Origin: Streptomyces roseifaciens
GTDB lineage: Bacteria > Actinomycetota > Actinomycetes > Streptomycetales > Streptomycetaceae
Direction of reading: 5' to 3'
DNA: 64,000 nucleotides
Assembly (NCBI RefSeq): GCF_001445655.1
Contig: NZ_LNBE01000004.1
Span: 1,240,001 to 1,304,000, forward strand
Of the stretch, positions 1 through 8,405 are shown piece by piece. The position numbers and the translations under genes were made by a program. The stretch's first letter is position 1. Every line of letters begins with the position of its first letter. The notes beneath the pieces were generated by a model. That model saw nothing but the letters and a program-made list of their open reading frames with translations. It ran no database searches and was not told the origin of the DNA.

Positions 1-2597
1 CGGGTGACCACCAGGGCGGTCAGCACCCCCAGCATCACGAACGGCGTCAGCTGGTGGCTGGCCACCGACGCCGCGAACAGCGCGATGACCACGGCCAGCA
101 GCGCGCCCTGCGCCCTCCGCCCGGCCGGCTGCGGCTCCGTCTCGCCCGGGAGCAGCGTGCCGCGCAGCTGCCGGGGCCAGCGGAACCACACCAGCAGCAC
201 CGCGGCGAACAGCAGGTAGAAGAAGTAGTTGAGCGCTTGGGGCGAGAAGTAGTCCTGCCCCACCCAGCCGCACAGCACGAACAGCCAGGCCGCAGTCCAC
301 TTCGCCCGCCACCCCGCGCGCACGGCCCGCAGCAGCAGCGCGAGCGGCGCCAGGCACAGCAGCTGGATCGCCGTCGGCCACCAGCGCAGCACCTCGGTGA
401 GGTCGCTCACGCCCGCCGTCTTCGCGGCGAACGCCATCAGGGCGAAGAAGCCGGGCCAGCTCCAGCGGGCGTCCAGGTCCGGTGCCGCCACGCCCGTGCG
501 GTCGATGAAGTCCAGGAAGCCCAGGTGCTGCCAGGCCGTAGCGAAGCGCGGCTGATCCTCCAGCACCGCCGGCAGGGCGTGCAGGGAGATCACCGTCAGC
601 AGCAGCACGGCCGTGAGCAGCCGGCGCCGCTGCCCGTCCAGCCGCAGCGCGGCCACGAAGGAGACGACCAGCAGCGCCGCGCCCGCCAGCGTCGCCACGG
701 GCAGCACGGAGATCAGGCCGAGCCCGCCCATACGGTCCAGGGTCGCCTCGCCGACGCCCACCAGCGGCAGCCAGTACAGCGTGAGGGCGGCCGCGAGCAG
801 CAGCCAGACCGTCGCCTCGGGGCCGCTCCACCACGGCGCCGGGCCCGGGGGAGCGGAGGTCTTGTCCTGTGCGGCCTTGTCCTGCGCGGCCTTCTCCCGC
901 GCGGGCGCCGCGACGGGCTGCTCGGAGGCCGCCTGGGACGCGGCCTGGGAGACGGAGTGGGACACGACGACTGCCTCCGGGGTGTGCCGGAGATCAGGGC
1001 GCCTCTCCAAGTGGTCGAAGTCCAGCCGCACGCCCAGCGGCATCGTGTCGGCGTCGAGCGCGGCGCGCAGCGCCCAGCGGGTGCCGTACGCGCCGCTGTC
1101 TCTCTCCCCGGGCTCCTGCTCGCCCTCACCCCCTAAGCCACGGGTGATGCCGTGCCGGGCCCCGCGCCGGAGCCCGCGGGGCTCGGTGCGCGGTGCGTCG
1201 TGCCGGTCGCCGCGGGCCGCCAGGTCGGCCAGATCGCCGTCCGGGGCCACGTCGGGGGCGTAGGCCGCGGGCTCCGGCCGGGCGAGGCGCAGTATCCGGC
1301 GGAGCTTGACCGCCGAGATGGAGACGATGACGGCCAGGCTGCAGATCTCGGCCACCCCCGCACCCGTGAGCCCCATGCGCGGCAGGAGCACCAGCGTCAG
1401 CCCGAGCACCAGCACGCACAGCAGCCCCTGGAGATAGGCCAGTCCGGCCGTCCGGCTCTGCGCCCGCAGCACCGCGAAGTAGACCTCCATGACCACGCGC
1501 AGCGCCGCGCCCACCGCGAACCAGCGCAGCAGCGGAGTGGCCGCATGGGCGTAACCGGGGCCGAAGACGCGCAGGATGTACGGCGCGAGGAGGAACAGCA
1601 GCAGACAGACCGGCACCATGATCGTGGCCATCCGGCGCAGCGCCGCCCGGCAGTTCTCCGCCAGCCGCGCCGGGTCGTGCGAGCCCTCCACCGTCAGCGA
1701 CGCGCCCATGTTGATGGCGAGCAGGTTGACCGTGCCGCCGATGGTGGTGGTGATGTAGAAGTACGCGTTGTCCTCGGAGCTGACCTGGGAGGCGATGATC
1801 ACCGGCACCAGGTAGACCACGGCCAGGGAGAACAGCGACCCCGTGTAGTCCCCGGCGAGGAAGCGGCCCATCTCCCGGTACGAGGCGGGCCGCGCGATCG
1901 CTTCCGTGGCGGTCACGTGCCGGGGCACCAGGCGGCGGAAGACCAGCCAGCCCAGCGGCACCACCGACACGGCGATCGAGACCACCCACGACACGAACAC
2001 GCCGGAGGTGGGCAGCGTCGTCGCCAGCGCCACCAGCAGCGCGAGCTTGACGGCCGAGAAGACCGTGTTGCCCACGGGCACCCACAGGGCCCGGCGCAGG
2101 CCGGTCAGCACTCCGTCCTGCAGGGTGAGCACCGACCAGGCGATGACGGCGGCGACGAAGCCCAGGCCGTTGAGCGAGCCGTTCAGGAAGCTGTACGAGG
2201 GCCCCCACGAGCCCAGGGTGAGCAGGAAGACGCACGCCGCGGAGGCGACGAACAGCGAGCTGCCCGCGTACGTCCGGAAGACGAGCTTGCCCGTCGTCCG
2301 CCCGGCGACCGGGATGAACCGCGCCAGCCCCCCGGTCAGGGTCACCGCGGTGAGCCCCGCCAGGAGCTTCATCGCGGCGATGGCCGCCGAGCCCTGGCCG
2401 ACCGCCTCCTCCGTGTAGTACCGGGCGGCGATCAGCCAGTACCCGAGCCCGAGGACGGCGCTGATGCCCGTGTTGAGCATCAGCGCGAAGGCGTTGCGGA
2501 ACAGCGGGCTGCCGCCGCCCCGCCCCGGCAGCCGCAGCCTGCGGCCGGCCGGCCCCTCCGTCTCCCGCTCCTCGGTTCGGGTGGACGTGTCAGACAC
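1..2597 (-). CDS. Polysaccharide flippase fused to a second multi-pass membrane domain (partial at left edge)
   Basis: The reading frame is open from a GTG at 2597 to the left edge, so at least 865 residues are present and the C-terminus is missing. Residues 1 to about 435 are a run of membrane helices in the style of Wzx/MATE (MOP-superfamily) flippases, which move lipid-linked glycans across the membrane. A charged, disordered linker (about 435-585, rich in Arg, Glu, Gln and Ala) follows. A second hydrophobic block then begins and contains the segment DYFSPQALNYFFYL near residue 777, which resembles GT-C type glycosyltransferase membrane proteins. The GTG start overlaps the deacetylase stop by 8 bases, suggesting translational coupling. 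The flippase role follows from family resemblance; the role of the C-terminal block is inference. I found no stop between the two halves. Confidence 0.7.
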   Translation of the reverse strand, partial: MSDTSTRTEERETEGPAGRRLRLPGRGGGSPLFRNAFALMLNTGISAVLGLGYWLIAARYYTEEAVGQGSAAIAAMKLLAGLTAVTLTGGLARFIPVAGRTTGKLVFRTYAGSSLFVASAACVFLLTLGSWGPSYSFLNGSLNGLGFVAAVIAWSVLTLQDGVLTGLRRALWVPVGNTVFSAVKLALLVALATTLPTSGVFVSWVVSIAVSVVPLGWLVFRRLVPRHVTATEAIARPASYREMGRFLAGDYTGSLFSLAVVYLVPVIIASQVSSEDNAYFYITTTIGGTVNLLAINMGASLTVEGSHDPARLAENCRAALRRMATIMVPVCLLLFLLAPYILRVFGPGYAHAATPLLRWFAVGAALRVVMEVYFAVLRAQSRTAGLAYLQGLLCVLVLGLTLVLLPRMGLTGAGVAEICSLAVIVSISAVKLRRILRLARPEPAAYAPDVAPDGDLADLAARGDRHDAPRTEPRGLRRGARHGITRGLGGEGEQEPGERDSGAYGTRWALRAALDADTMPLGVRLDFDHLERRPDLRHTPEAVVVSHSVSQAASQAASEQPVAAPAREKAAQDKAAQDKTSAPPGPAPWWSGPEATVWLLLAAALTLYWLPLVGVGEATLDRMGGLGLISVLPVATLAGAALLVVSFVAALRLDGQRRRLLTAVLLLTVISLHALPAVLEDQPRFATAWQHLGFLDFIDRTGVAAPDLDARWSWPGFFALMAFAAKTAGVSDLTEVLRWWPTAIQLLCLAPLALLLRAVRAGWRAKWTAAWLFVLCGWVGQDYFSPQALNYFFYLLFAAVLLVWFRWPRQLRGTLLPGETEPQPAGRRAQGALLAVVIALFAASVASHQLTPFVMLGVLTALVVT

Positions 2598-3390
2598 GGG
2601 TTTCGGTTGCCTTCCTGACGACCTGACGGGTTCTGCGGTAGAGGGCATAGCCCTTGGTGAGCGTCCGGTCCCGGGCGAAGATCCGCCCCACGCCCCGGCC
2701 CTCCACGAGCCGCTCGAACTCGGCGATGCCCGTCGAGCGCCGCACCGTCACCCGCTCCAGGGCGTAGGGCCCCTGGGGACGGGCGGCCAGGCCGTTGCCC
2801 ACCGCCAGGGAGATGCCGAAGCCCGCCGCCCGCACGATGCGGCGGACCCTGCGGCTGGAATACCCGTAGGGGTAGGCGAAGGAGACCGGTGCGCGCCCCA
2901 GCTCCGTGGCCAGCACCTCGCGGCACTTCAGCACCTCGAACCACAGCTGGTCGTCCGGGAGCTGATCCAGCTCGGGGTGCGTGTGGCTGTGCCCGCCGAT
3001 CTCCATTCCCGAGTCCGCCAGCTCCTTGACCTGGCCCCAGCTCAGCATCAGGTCGAGCGCGCCACCGGTGTCGTGCGGGCCGCGGAGCCAGCCGGTGGAG
3101 GCGAACAGCGTGGAGCGGAAGCGGTGCTCCGCCAGCGTGGGCAGGGCGTGCCGGTGCACGCCCTCATAGCCGTCGTCGAACGTGATCAGCACCGGCTTCC
3201 GGGGCAGCCCGGAACCGGAGCGCCACGCCGTGGCCAGCTCCTCGGCCGTCAGCGGGTGGAACCCGCGGTCGGCCAGCAGCCGCATCTGCCGCGCGAACGC
3301 GTGCGGCGAGACCGACAGGCCGTAGGTGGCGCGCGAGGGAGCGTGCGCCACCGCGTGATACATCAGTATCGGGACCCGGGACGCGCTCAT
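2590..3390 (-). CDS. Polysaccharide deacetylase (NodB/CE4 family)
   Basis: The 266-residue protein has the NodB-homology pattern: the early VPILMYHAV motif, then ITFDDGYEG (first metal-binding Asp of motif 1, about residue 72) and the HSHTHPEL segment (motif 2, metal-binding His residues). A later FAYPYGYSS segment matches motif 3. The family removes N- or O-acetyl groups from surface glycans or peptidoglycan. I see no clear signal peptide, so it may act on lipid-linked intermediates or leave by another route. Its ATG overlaps the stop of the upstream glycosyltransferase (ATGA) and its stop overlaps the flippase start, making it the middle of a tightly coupled polysaccharide operon. Confidence 0.88.
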   Translation of the reverse strand: MSASRVPILMYHAVAHAPSRATYGLSVSPHAFARQMRLLADRGFHPLTAEELATAWRSGSGLPRKPVLITFDDGYEGVHRHALPTLAEHRFRSTLFASTGWLRGPHDTGGALDLMLSWGQVKELADSGMEIGGHSHTHPELDQLPDDQLWFEVLKCREVLATELGRAPVSFAYPYGYSSRRVRRIVRAAGFGISLAVGNGLAARPQGPYALERVTVRRSTGIAEFERLVEGRGVGRIFARDRTLTKGYALYRRTRQVVRKATETRV

Positions 3391-4463
3391 GACCCGGCCT
3401 CCTCTGCCGGAGGTCTCGGCCCGGCCGGCTCCTGCGTCGCCGCGACCGCGTACCGGCTGCCGCTGCGGCGCGCCCGGAGCGTGCCCACCGCATAGCCCCC
3501 GGCCGCCGCCGTCACCCCGGCCAGGATCGCCCCGGCCCGGCCCGCCCCGCCGGGCCTGCCCAGCAGGGCGTCGCGCACCCCCCGGGCGACCCCGGCGGGC
3601 AGCACCCGCGTGGTGTACCGGCGCTCCGACGCCAGCCCGGCCTGCGCCCCCACGCTCTGCGCCACCAGGGCCTTGGACAGGCCCTCGGCGTACGAGCGGG
3701 TCCACAGATAGCGGAAGCGCTCGCGGGCCGCGGGCACCCGGTGGTGGATGACCGACCGGTCGTCGATCAGCAGCACCGCCTCGGGCATCGCCCGGGTCAG
3801 CCGGATGCACAGCTCCGTCTCCTCGCAGCCCAGCGGCAGCCGGTCGCCGTCGCGGCCGATGCCGCAGGCGAACCCGCCGGCCAGCTCGAAGGCCGACCGG
3901 CGGAAGGAGGCGTTGCCCCCGAGGACGTTGCGGACCGGCACCCTGCCGGGCGGCAGCCCCCGGTACGTGCAGCCGACCGCCCAGTCGAACTCCTCGGGGA
4001 ACCAGGCGGGCCGCCGCCGGGACTCCCACACGGGCTGGGTGCGGCCGCCCACGGCCATCACCCGGGGGTCGGCATAGCCCTCCGCGAAGTGCCGCAGCCA
4101 GTCGCGCTCGGCGACGGCGTCGTCGTCGAGGAAGGCGATGACCTCGCCGGACGAGGCCTCGATGCCGGTGTTGCGGCCCGCGGACAGGCCGCGGGGGCCC
4201 GCGTTGGCGAGCACCCGCACCCCGTCCCCGGCACAGCCGTCGTCCCCGAAGTGCTTGGCGAGCCGCCGCAGCAACGCAGGATTGTGGTCCACGACCACCA
4301 GGGTCTCCAGCGCGGGCCGGGACTGCTCGCGGACCGAGGCCACCGCGGCGACGATGTCGTCCCAGCGGTCCTCGGTGTACACGCAGATGACCACCGAGAC
4401 CGAGGGCCCCGTGGCCGTGCCCGCGCCGTCCGCCGTGCCGGCCGGGGAAGTGGTGATCGTCAA
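3387..4463 (-). CDS. Family 2 glycosyltransferase
   Basis: This 358-residue protein has a GT-A nucleotide-sugar fold: SVSVVICVYTEDRWDD near residue 22, NAGPRGLSAGRNTGI, and the metal-binding DXD-type motif FLDDDAVAE. The acceptor-side ED-type element appears as GCEETELCIRL. It resembles GT2 enzymes that add sugars to lipid-linked or secreted polysaccharide. The best start is a TTG at 4463, which gives a TTGA overlap with the preceding gene and has GGGGAAG a few bases upstream. The C-terminus (about 300-358) carries a hydrophobic Gly/Ala segment and a disordered tail, so it may be membrane-tethered. Donor and acceptor cannot be read from sequence. Confidence 0.83.
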   Translation of the reverse strand: MTITTSPAGTADGAGTATGPSVSVVICVYTEDRWDDIVAAVASVREQSRPALETLVVVDHNPALLRRLAKHFGDDGCAGDGVRVLANAGPRGLSAGRNTGIEASSGEVIAFLDDDAVAERDWLRHFAEGYADPRVMAVGGRTQPVWESRRRPAWFPEEFDWAVGCTYRGLPPGRVPVRNVLGGNASFRRSAFELAGGFACGIGRDGDRLPLGCEETELCIRLTRAMPEAVLLIDDRSVIHHRVPAARERFRYLWTRSYAEGLSKALVAQSVGAQAGLASERRYTTRVLPAGVARGVRDALLGRPGGAGRAGAILAGVTAAAGGYAVGTLRARRSGSRYAVAATQEPAGPRPPAEEAGS

Positions 4464-5272
4464 GACACTTCCCCACGGTTGGCCGCGGGCGCGATGGCGA
4501 GCCGCTGCGGGCGCCGCCGCCGGGCGCCGCGCTCCTGCAGGATCACTTTCAGTACGCGCAGCCCGTCGCGCACGGCCCGCAGGTTGCTGGTGCCGTGGAT
4601 GCGGACGAACTCGTGGCTGGGAATCTCCTGGACGCGCAGGCCCGCCTTGACGACTCTGATGTTCATCAGGGTCTCGACCTCGAAGCCGGCGCAGTCGAGG
4701 GCGATCTCGTCCAGGCAGTGCCTCCAGAAGGCGTTGTAGCCGTAGCACAGGTCGGTGTAGCGGGCGCCGAACTTGTGGTTGACGATCGAGCAGAGCACGC
4801 GGTTGCCGAGCTTGCGGATGGGCGTCATGTCGTCCGTGCCGCCGCCGTTGGCGAAGCGCGAGCCCTTGGCGAAGTCCGCGCCGCCGACGAGCGCGGACAC
4901 ATAGCTGACGATCTCGTTGCCGTCGGCGGAGCCGTCGGCGTCGACCATCACGATGATCTCGCCCGTGCAGGCGGCGAAGCCGGTGATGAGGGCGTCGCCC
5001 TTGCCCTTGCCGAGCTGCCGGACCACCTTCACGTCCGGCCACAGCTGCCGTGCGACCTCGATGGTGTCGTCGGTGGAGTTGCCGTCGACGAGGACGACCT
5101 CGTGGACCCACTCCGGCAGCGTCTTGAAGACGTACGGGAGATTCTCCGCCTCGTTCATGGCGGGGATGACGACGCTCACGGGTGGAGCTATCGCGAGATG
5201 CGACGTCACCGGGCGGTAATGGGCGGCGACCAGGGCTTCCTGATCAGCCGCCGGGCGCAGAAAAGAACTCAT
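4460..5272 (-). CDS. Dolichyl-phosphate-mannose-synthase-like family 2 glycosyltransferase
   Basis: The 270-residue protein starts GT2 homology at VSVVIPAMNEAENL (about residue 32), followed by VLVDGNSTDDT and the DXD motif VMVDADGSADG. The organisation matches DPM1-like enzymes that transfer a sugar from a nucleotide donor to a polyprenyl phosphate. No membrane helices follow the catalytic domain, as in soluble DPM1-type enzymes. It is the first gene of the four-gene coupled minus-strand operon, which suggests it makes the lipid-linked sugar donor used by the downstream glycosyltransferase and flippase. That pathway role is inference from position. Confidence 0.85.
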   Translation of the reverse strand: MSSFLRPAADQEALVAAHYRPVTSHLAIAPPVSVVIPAMNEAENLPYVFKTLPEWVHEVVLVDGNSTDDTIEVARQLWPDVKVVRQLGKGKGDALITGFAACTGEIIVMVDADGSADGNEIVSYVSALVGGADFAKGSRFANGGGTDDMTPIRKLGNRVLCSIVNHKFGARYTDLCYGYNAFWRHCLDEIALDCAGFEVETLMNIRVVKAGLRVQEIPSHEFVRIHGTSNLRAVRDGLRVLKVILQERGARRRRPQRLAIAPAANRGEVS

Positions 5273-5682
5273 GACTCGGATGTCCCTCTCGTCCGGTGGA
5301 CCGCCCGCCCCGAGCGGTCCGGTGGCGTATCCGGTTCGAAAAGGGGGTACTCACCCCGCCCTGACGGCGCTCATCGCCGCATGGGCCGGGTGAGCTGGCA
5401 ACGGTTGTTCGCCGCGCGGTCAACGCGACACGGCGACTCTGATCAGCCGGACGCGGCACCCCCCACCGCGCCCCGCCCCGGGCACCATCGCGACGCTTGC
5501 CCTCCCCTTGAGCCGCTTTGCATGATGGGCCGATGCGGGTGGATGTACGACGGTATTGATGGTTGAGACTGTATGGCAAGAGCTGGTGCGGTGACTCCTC
5601 CTTTGGGTGTTTTTTGCGCCCAAGTCATGCATCGTGTTGACGCTTTGCGCCGTTGGCGGCGCGCGCGGGGCGCAATGCGCCC
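5273..5682. other. Intergenic region between the polysaccharide operon and the acyltransferase gene
   Basis: About 410 bases with no credible coding region; GC is lower than in the flanking genes around 5540-5640. It must hold the promoter of the minus-strand operon that starts at 5272. An inverted repeat (GGGCGC, three-base loop AAT, GCGCCC) at 5668-5682 directly follows the stop of the acyltransferase gene. It could act as a terminator hairpin, although no U-tract follows. Confidence 0.6.
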
Positions 5683-6777
5683 TCAGTCGCCCTGACGCAG
5701 CCTTCCCACGCGCTTGAGCAACCGGTCGGCGGGCTCGAAGAGCTCGGGCCGGGACACCACGGTGTTGCGCAGGGCCCGCACCGGCGCACGCCGGGCCCGG
5801 TGCCCCAGCGCCACCGGATGACGCCGCATCACCCACCCTTCCCAGACGCTCAGTTCACGCGTCTTCAGCGAATCCTTGTACGCCTTGTCGCCCCGGCCGA
5901 GATCGAGATAGGCCATCCCCGCGGCGGCCGCCCCCTCCGCCATGTGCAGGTGCAGCAACAGGCCCGGCGAGAACCTCGCGAACGCCGGGTCGTACGACGG
6001 GAACCAGCAGCAGAGGACCTGCCGCGAACGCGGCCCGAAGTGCGCCGCGACCGGCCGGCCCCCGGCGTACAGCACCGACAGCAGCCCGGCGAAGGACTCC
6101 GTCCTGGTGTGGAAGAGCTGTTCGACCAGGCGCACTATCCAGGGGCGCGCGAACCGGTCGCTACGCCCTGTTCTTCGGTACTGCGCGGACTTCCAGGCGA
6201 TCAGGGTCCGCAGCATCTGCGGGTCGCGCTCGTCGTGCACGTAGCGCACTTCGCCGACGTCCCGGCCGAGCCGGCGCTCCTTGGCGAGGGTGGCGCGGAG
6301 GAACTTCGGCGACCGCTTGCGCAGGACCGCCAGGTAGGACTCGAAGCCCTGCTCCACATCCATCACGGGCGAGCGGAACGCCCCGGAGGCGCTCAGCTCG
6401 AACGGCTTCTGCCCCTCCACCAGGTGGTCGAACTCCCACACCGAGAGCCCGCAGGCGTGCAGCAGCTCACGGGCGTCCCACTGGAAGCCGGTCCGGTGGA
6501 CGAGCCCCTGGGCGTCCGAGAGCCCGAGCCCGATCGCGCGGCCCACCCCGAGGGCGGTGCGCTGGTACGGGAAGAAGCCCACGGGCTCGCCGTCCTCGCG
6601 CACCACCGCGATCCGCACCCCGCTCCGGCACCGGCCGACGGCGAGGGCGAACTCGGGTGCGAGGAAAGGATTCGCAAGCTGCGGCGAGCCGTCCTCGACC
6701 GCCGCCGCCTGCAGGGCAGACCAGGCCGCCCGGTCGGCCGCGGTGAGGTCACCGGGCCGGTACACGCTGATGTTCAC
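5683..6777 (-). CDS. CelD/FemAB-like GNAT acyltransferase
   Basis: The 364-residue protein resembles the BioF2-like acetyltransferase domain found in cellulose-biosynthesis CelD-type proteins and FemAB-like enzymes. It has an N-terminal half with ANPFLAPEFALAVGR and DGEPVGFFPYQ, and a C-terminal GNAT-like half with YAGGRPVAAHFGPRS and the AYLDLGRGDKAYKDSL segment typical of this family. Such proteins acylate polysaccharide or peptidoglycan precursors. A GTG at 6777 is used as start because it sits one base beyond the stop of the upstream membrane-protein gene, giving a two-gene operon. Position next to the glycosyltransferase operon supports a role in modifying a surface glycan; substrate unknown. 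Confidence 0.78.
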   Translation of the reverse strand: MNISVYRPGDLTAADRAAWSALQAAAVEDGSPQLANPFLAPEFALAVGRCRSGVRIAVVREDGEPVGFFPYQRTALGVGRAIGLGLSDAQGLVHRTGFQWDARELLHACGLSVWEFDHLVEGQKPFELSASGAFRSPVMDVEQGFESYLAVLRKRSPKFLRATLAKERRLGRDVGEVRYVHDERDPQMLRTLIAWKSAQYRRTGRSDRFARPWIVRLVEQLFHTRTESFAGLLSVLYAGGRPVAAHFGPRSRQVLCCWFPSYDPAFARFSPGLLLHLHMAEGAAAAGMAYLDLGRGDKAYKDSLKTRELSVWEGWVMRRHPVALGHRARRAPVRALRNTVVSRPELFEPADRLLKRVGRLRQGD

Positions 6778-6778
6778 C

Positions 6779-7309
6779 TCAGGAAGCCCGACTTTTCGCC
6801 GTGCGGCACCGGTGGCGCCGCACGTGTGCCAGCAGGAACAGGAGAAGGCTGACGGCCGCGACCGCGGCGACGCCACCCCGCACCGTCCAGGTGTGGAGCG
6901 CGAGCATGGCCTGGGCGACCAGCACGTCGACGGCGACGGCTCCGCCGGCCGCCACCACGGAGCGGCTGAGCGGATCGAGGCCGCGCAGCGCCGCCCCCAC
7001 GGCGCAGGCCGGCGCGACGAGCAGGAAGAAGAGCGTGAACGGCGCACGCAGCGGTGAGCCGATGTCCGCGAGCGCCAGCACGGCGCCGACGCCCGCGATC
7101 GCCGTGGCGGCCCCGGCCGCCACGGGCAGGGAATCCCCGGCCGGCATGCGCGCGCCGCCGGGCCGGTCGGGTGCGGCCGGCGGTGCGGACAGGTCGGTGG
7201 CCGAGGCCGGATCGGACGGGCCGGAAGGTCCGGGTGGGCCGGACGGGATCGAAGAGCCGGGTGAGCCGGACGAGCCGGTGAGACCGGTGGGATCTGTGAA
7301 GCTCTGCAT
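6779..7309 (-). CDS. Small membrane protein of unknown function
   Basis: I do not recognise a named family. The first 60 residues are a low-complexity Pro/Gly/Ser segment; the remainder carries about four hydrophobic segments (around GAATAIAGVGAVLALA, APFTLFFLLVAPACAVG, SVVAAGGAVAVDVLVAQ and GVAAVAAVSLLLFLLAH). The ATG at 7309 gives 176 residues; an in-frame TTG at 7351 would add 14. The stop at 6779 lies two bases before the start of the acyltransferase gene, so both are probably co-transcribed and this protein may be its membrane partner. The layout resembles the small integral-membrane genes that often precede CelD-like acyltransferases in Streptomyces. Confidence 0.6.
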   Translation of the reverse strand: MQSFTDPTGLTGSSGSPGSSIPSGPPGPSGPSDPASATDLSAPPAAPDRPGGARMPAGDSLPVAAGAATAIAGVGAVLALADIGSPLRAPFTLFFLLVAPACAVGAALRGLDPLSRSVVAAGGAVAVDVLVAQAMLALHTWTVRGGVAAVAAVSLLLFLLAHVRRHRCRTAKSRAS

Positions 7310-7539
7310 TGGCGACTTTGCCCCCCGAAGCGCCGGATGCCGAGGCTTCAATGTCGCGCAATCGGCGGAGCGACGTCAAGATGTGAAGGCCGTGCAAACG
7401 GGCTCCGGTTACCCGATCGGCACGGAACCGGAGTCTTTCGGTCAGATGAATACTGCACGAATATGTCGGGCCGTCAAAATGTCCCCCGGTGTCGGTGGTT
7501 GAGCGTTCATTGGCTCACATTTTTGACATGGACACTTCC

Positions 7540-7562
7540 GGTAGCCACGGGCTGCTGCTACC
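7540..7562 (+). promoter_or_regulatory. Leader inverted repeat upstream of the lipase gene
   Basis: GGTAGC at 7540-7545 pairs perfectly with GCTACC at 7557-7562, 35 bases before the lipase ATG and just upstream of a very strong ribosome binding site (AAAGGAGG). A TTGACA hexamer lies at 7523-7528 without an obvious matching -10. It may be a leader hairpin or a regulator site. Confidence 0.35.
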
Positions 7563-7597
7563 ACGGGTACGGCAGAAACCCTGGTAAAGGAGGTTCC

Positions 7598-8401
7598 ATG
7601 AAGCTGTCCCGCCTCGCGGGTTCCCTCTCCGCGATCACCCTCGCCGCCACCCTGGCCCTCGCCGGAGCCGGCTCCGCCCAGGCTTCGACGAAGTCCGCAA
7701 CTCCCGCCTACGTGGCGCTCGGTGACTCCTATTCGTCCGGTCTCGGAGCCGGGAGCTACTACACGAACAGCGGGGACTGCAAGCGCAGCTCCAAGTCGTA
7801 CCCCGCGCTCTGGGCCGCCGCGCACGCCCCCGCGAGCTTCGCCTTCGCCGCCTGTGCGGGGGCCCGAACGGGTGATGTTCTCGGCAAGCAGCTCGGCCCG
7901 CTGAACAGCTCGACCGGGCTCGTCTCGCTCAGCATCGGAGGGAACGACGCCGGCTTCGGCGACACCATGGTCACGTGCGTGATCAACTCCGACAGTGCCT
8001 GCATCAATCGGATCAATGAAGCCCGCACATTTGTCCAGAACACCCTTCCCGGTGAACTCGACAAGGTCTATACCGCCATCAAGGGAAGAGCGCCTTCCGC
8101 TCATGTCGTCGTCCTCGGATATCCACGCTTCTACAAACTCGGCGCGAGTTGCGCCGGGCTCAGCGAGACCAAGAGGAAGGCCATCAACGCCGCCGCCGAT
8201 CTGCTCAACTCCGTCATCGCCAAGCGGGTCGCCGACCACGGCTTCACCTACGGCGACGCCGCGGCCGGCTTCGCGGGCCACGAGCTGTGCTCCGGCAGCC
8301 CCTGGCTCAACAGCGTGACCCTGCCCGTCGAGAGCTCCTACCACCCGACCGCGGCCGGTCAGTCCGGCGGCTACCTGCCGGTCTTCTCCAGGGCCGCCTG
8401 A
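7598..8401 (+). CDS. Secreted GDSL/SGNH lipase-esterase (SCO1725-like)
   Basis: The 267-residue precursor has a Sec signal peptide (positive LSRLAG start, hydrophobic core, cleavage near AQA at residues 27-29). It is followed by the SGNH blocks: GDSYSSG with nucleophile Ser44, the block III motif SIGGNDAGF, and a C-terminal catalytic His in SSYHPTAAGQ. Six cysteines in the mature part can form three disulfides, as in the Streptomyces rimosus GDSL lipase and S. coelicolor SCO1725. The enzyme should hydrolyse lipid esters outside the cell. The ATG at 7598 has an ideal ribosome binding site. The gene converges on the kinase gene with only four bases between the stops. Confidence 0.92.
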   Translation: MKLSRLAGSLSAITLAATLALAGAGSAQASTKSATPAYVALGDSYSSGLGAGSYYTNSGDCKRSSKSYPALWAAAHAPASFAFAACAGARTGDVLGKQLGPLNSSTGLVSLSIGGNDAGFGDTMVTCVINSDSACINRINEARTFVQNTLPGELDKVYTAIKGRAPSAHVVVLGYPRFYKLGASCAGLSETKRKAINAAADLLNSVIAKRVADHGFTYGDAAAGFAGHELCSGSPWLNSVTLPVESSYHPTAAGQSGGYLPVFSRAA

Positions 8402-8405
8402 CCGC

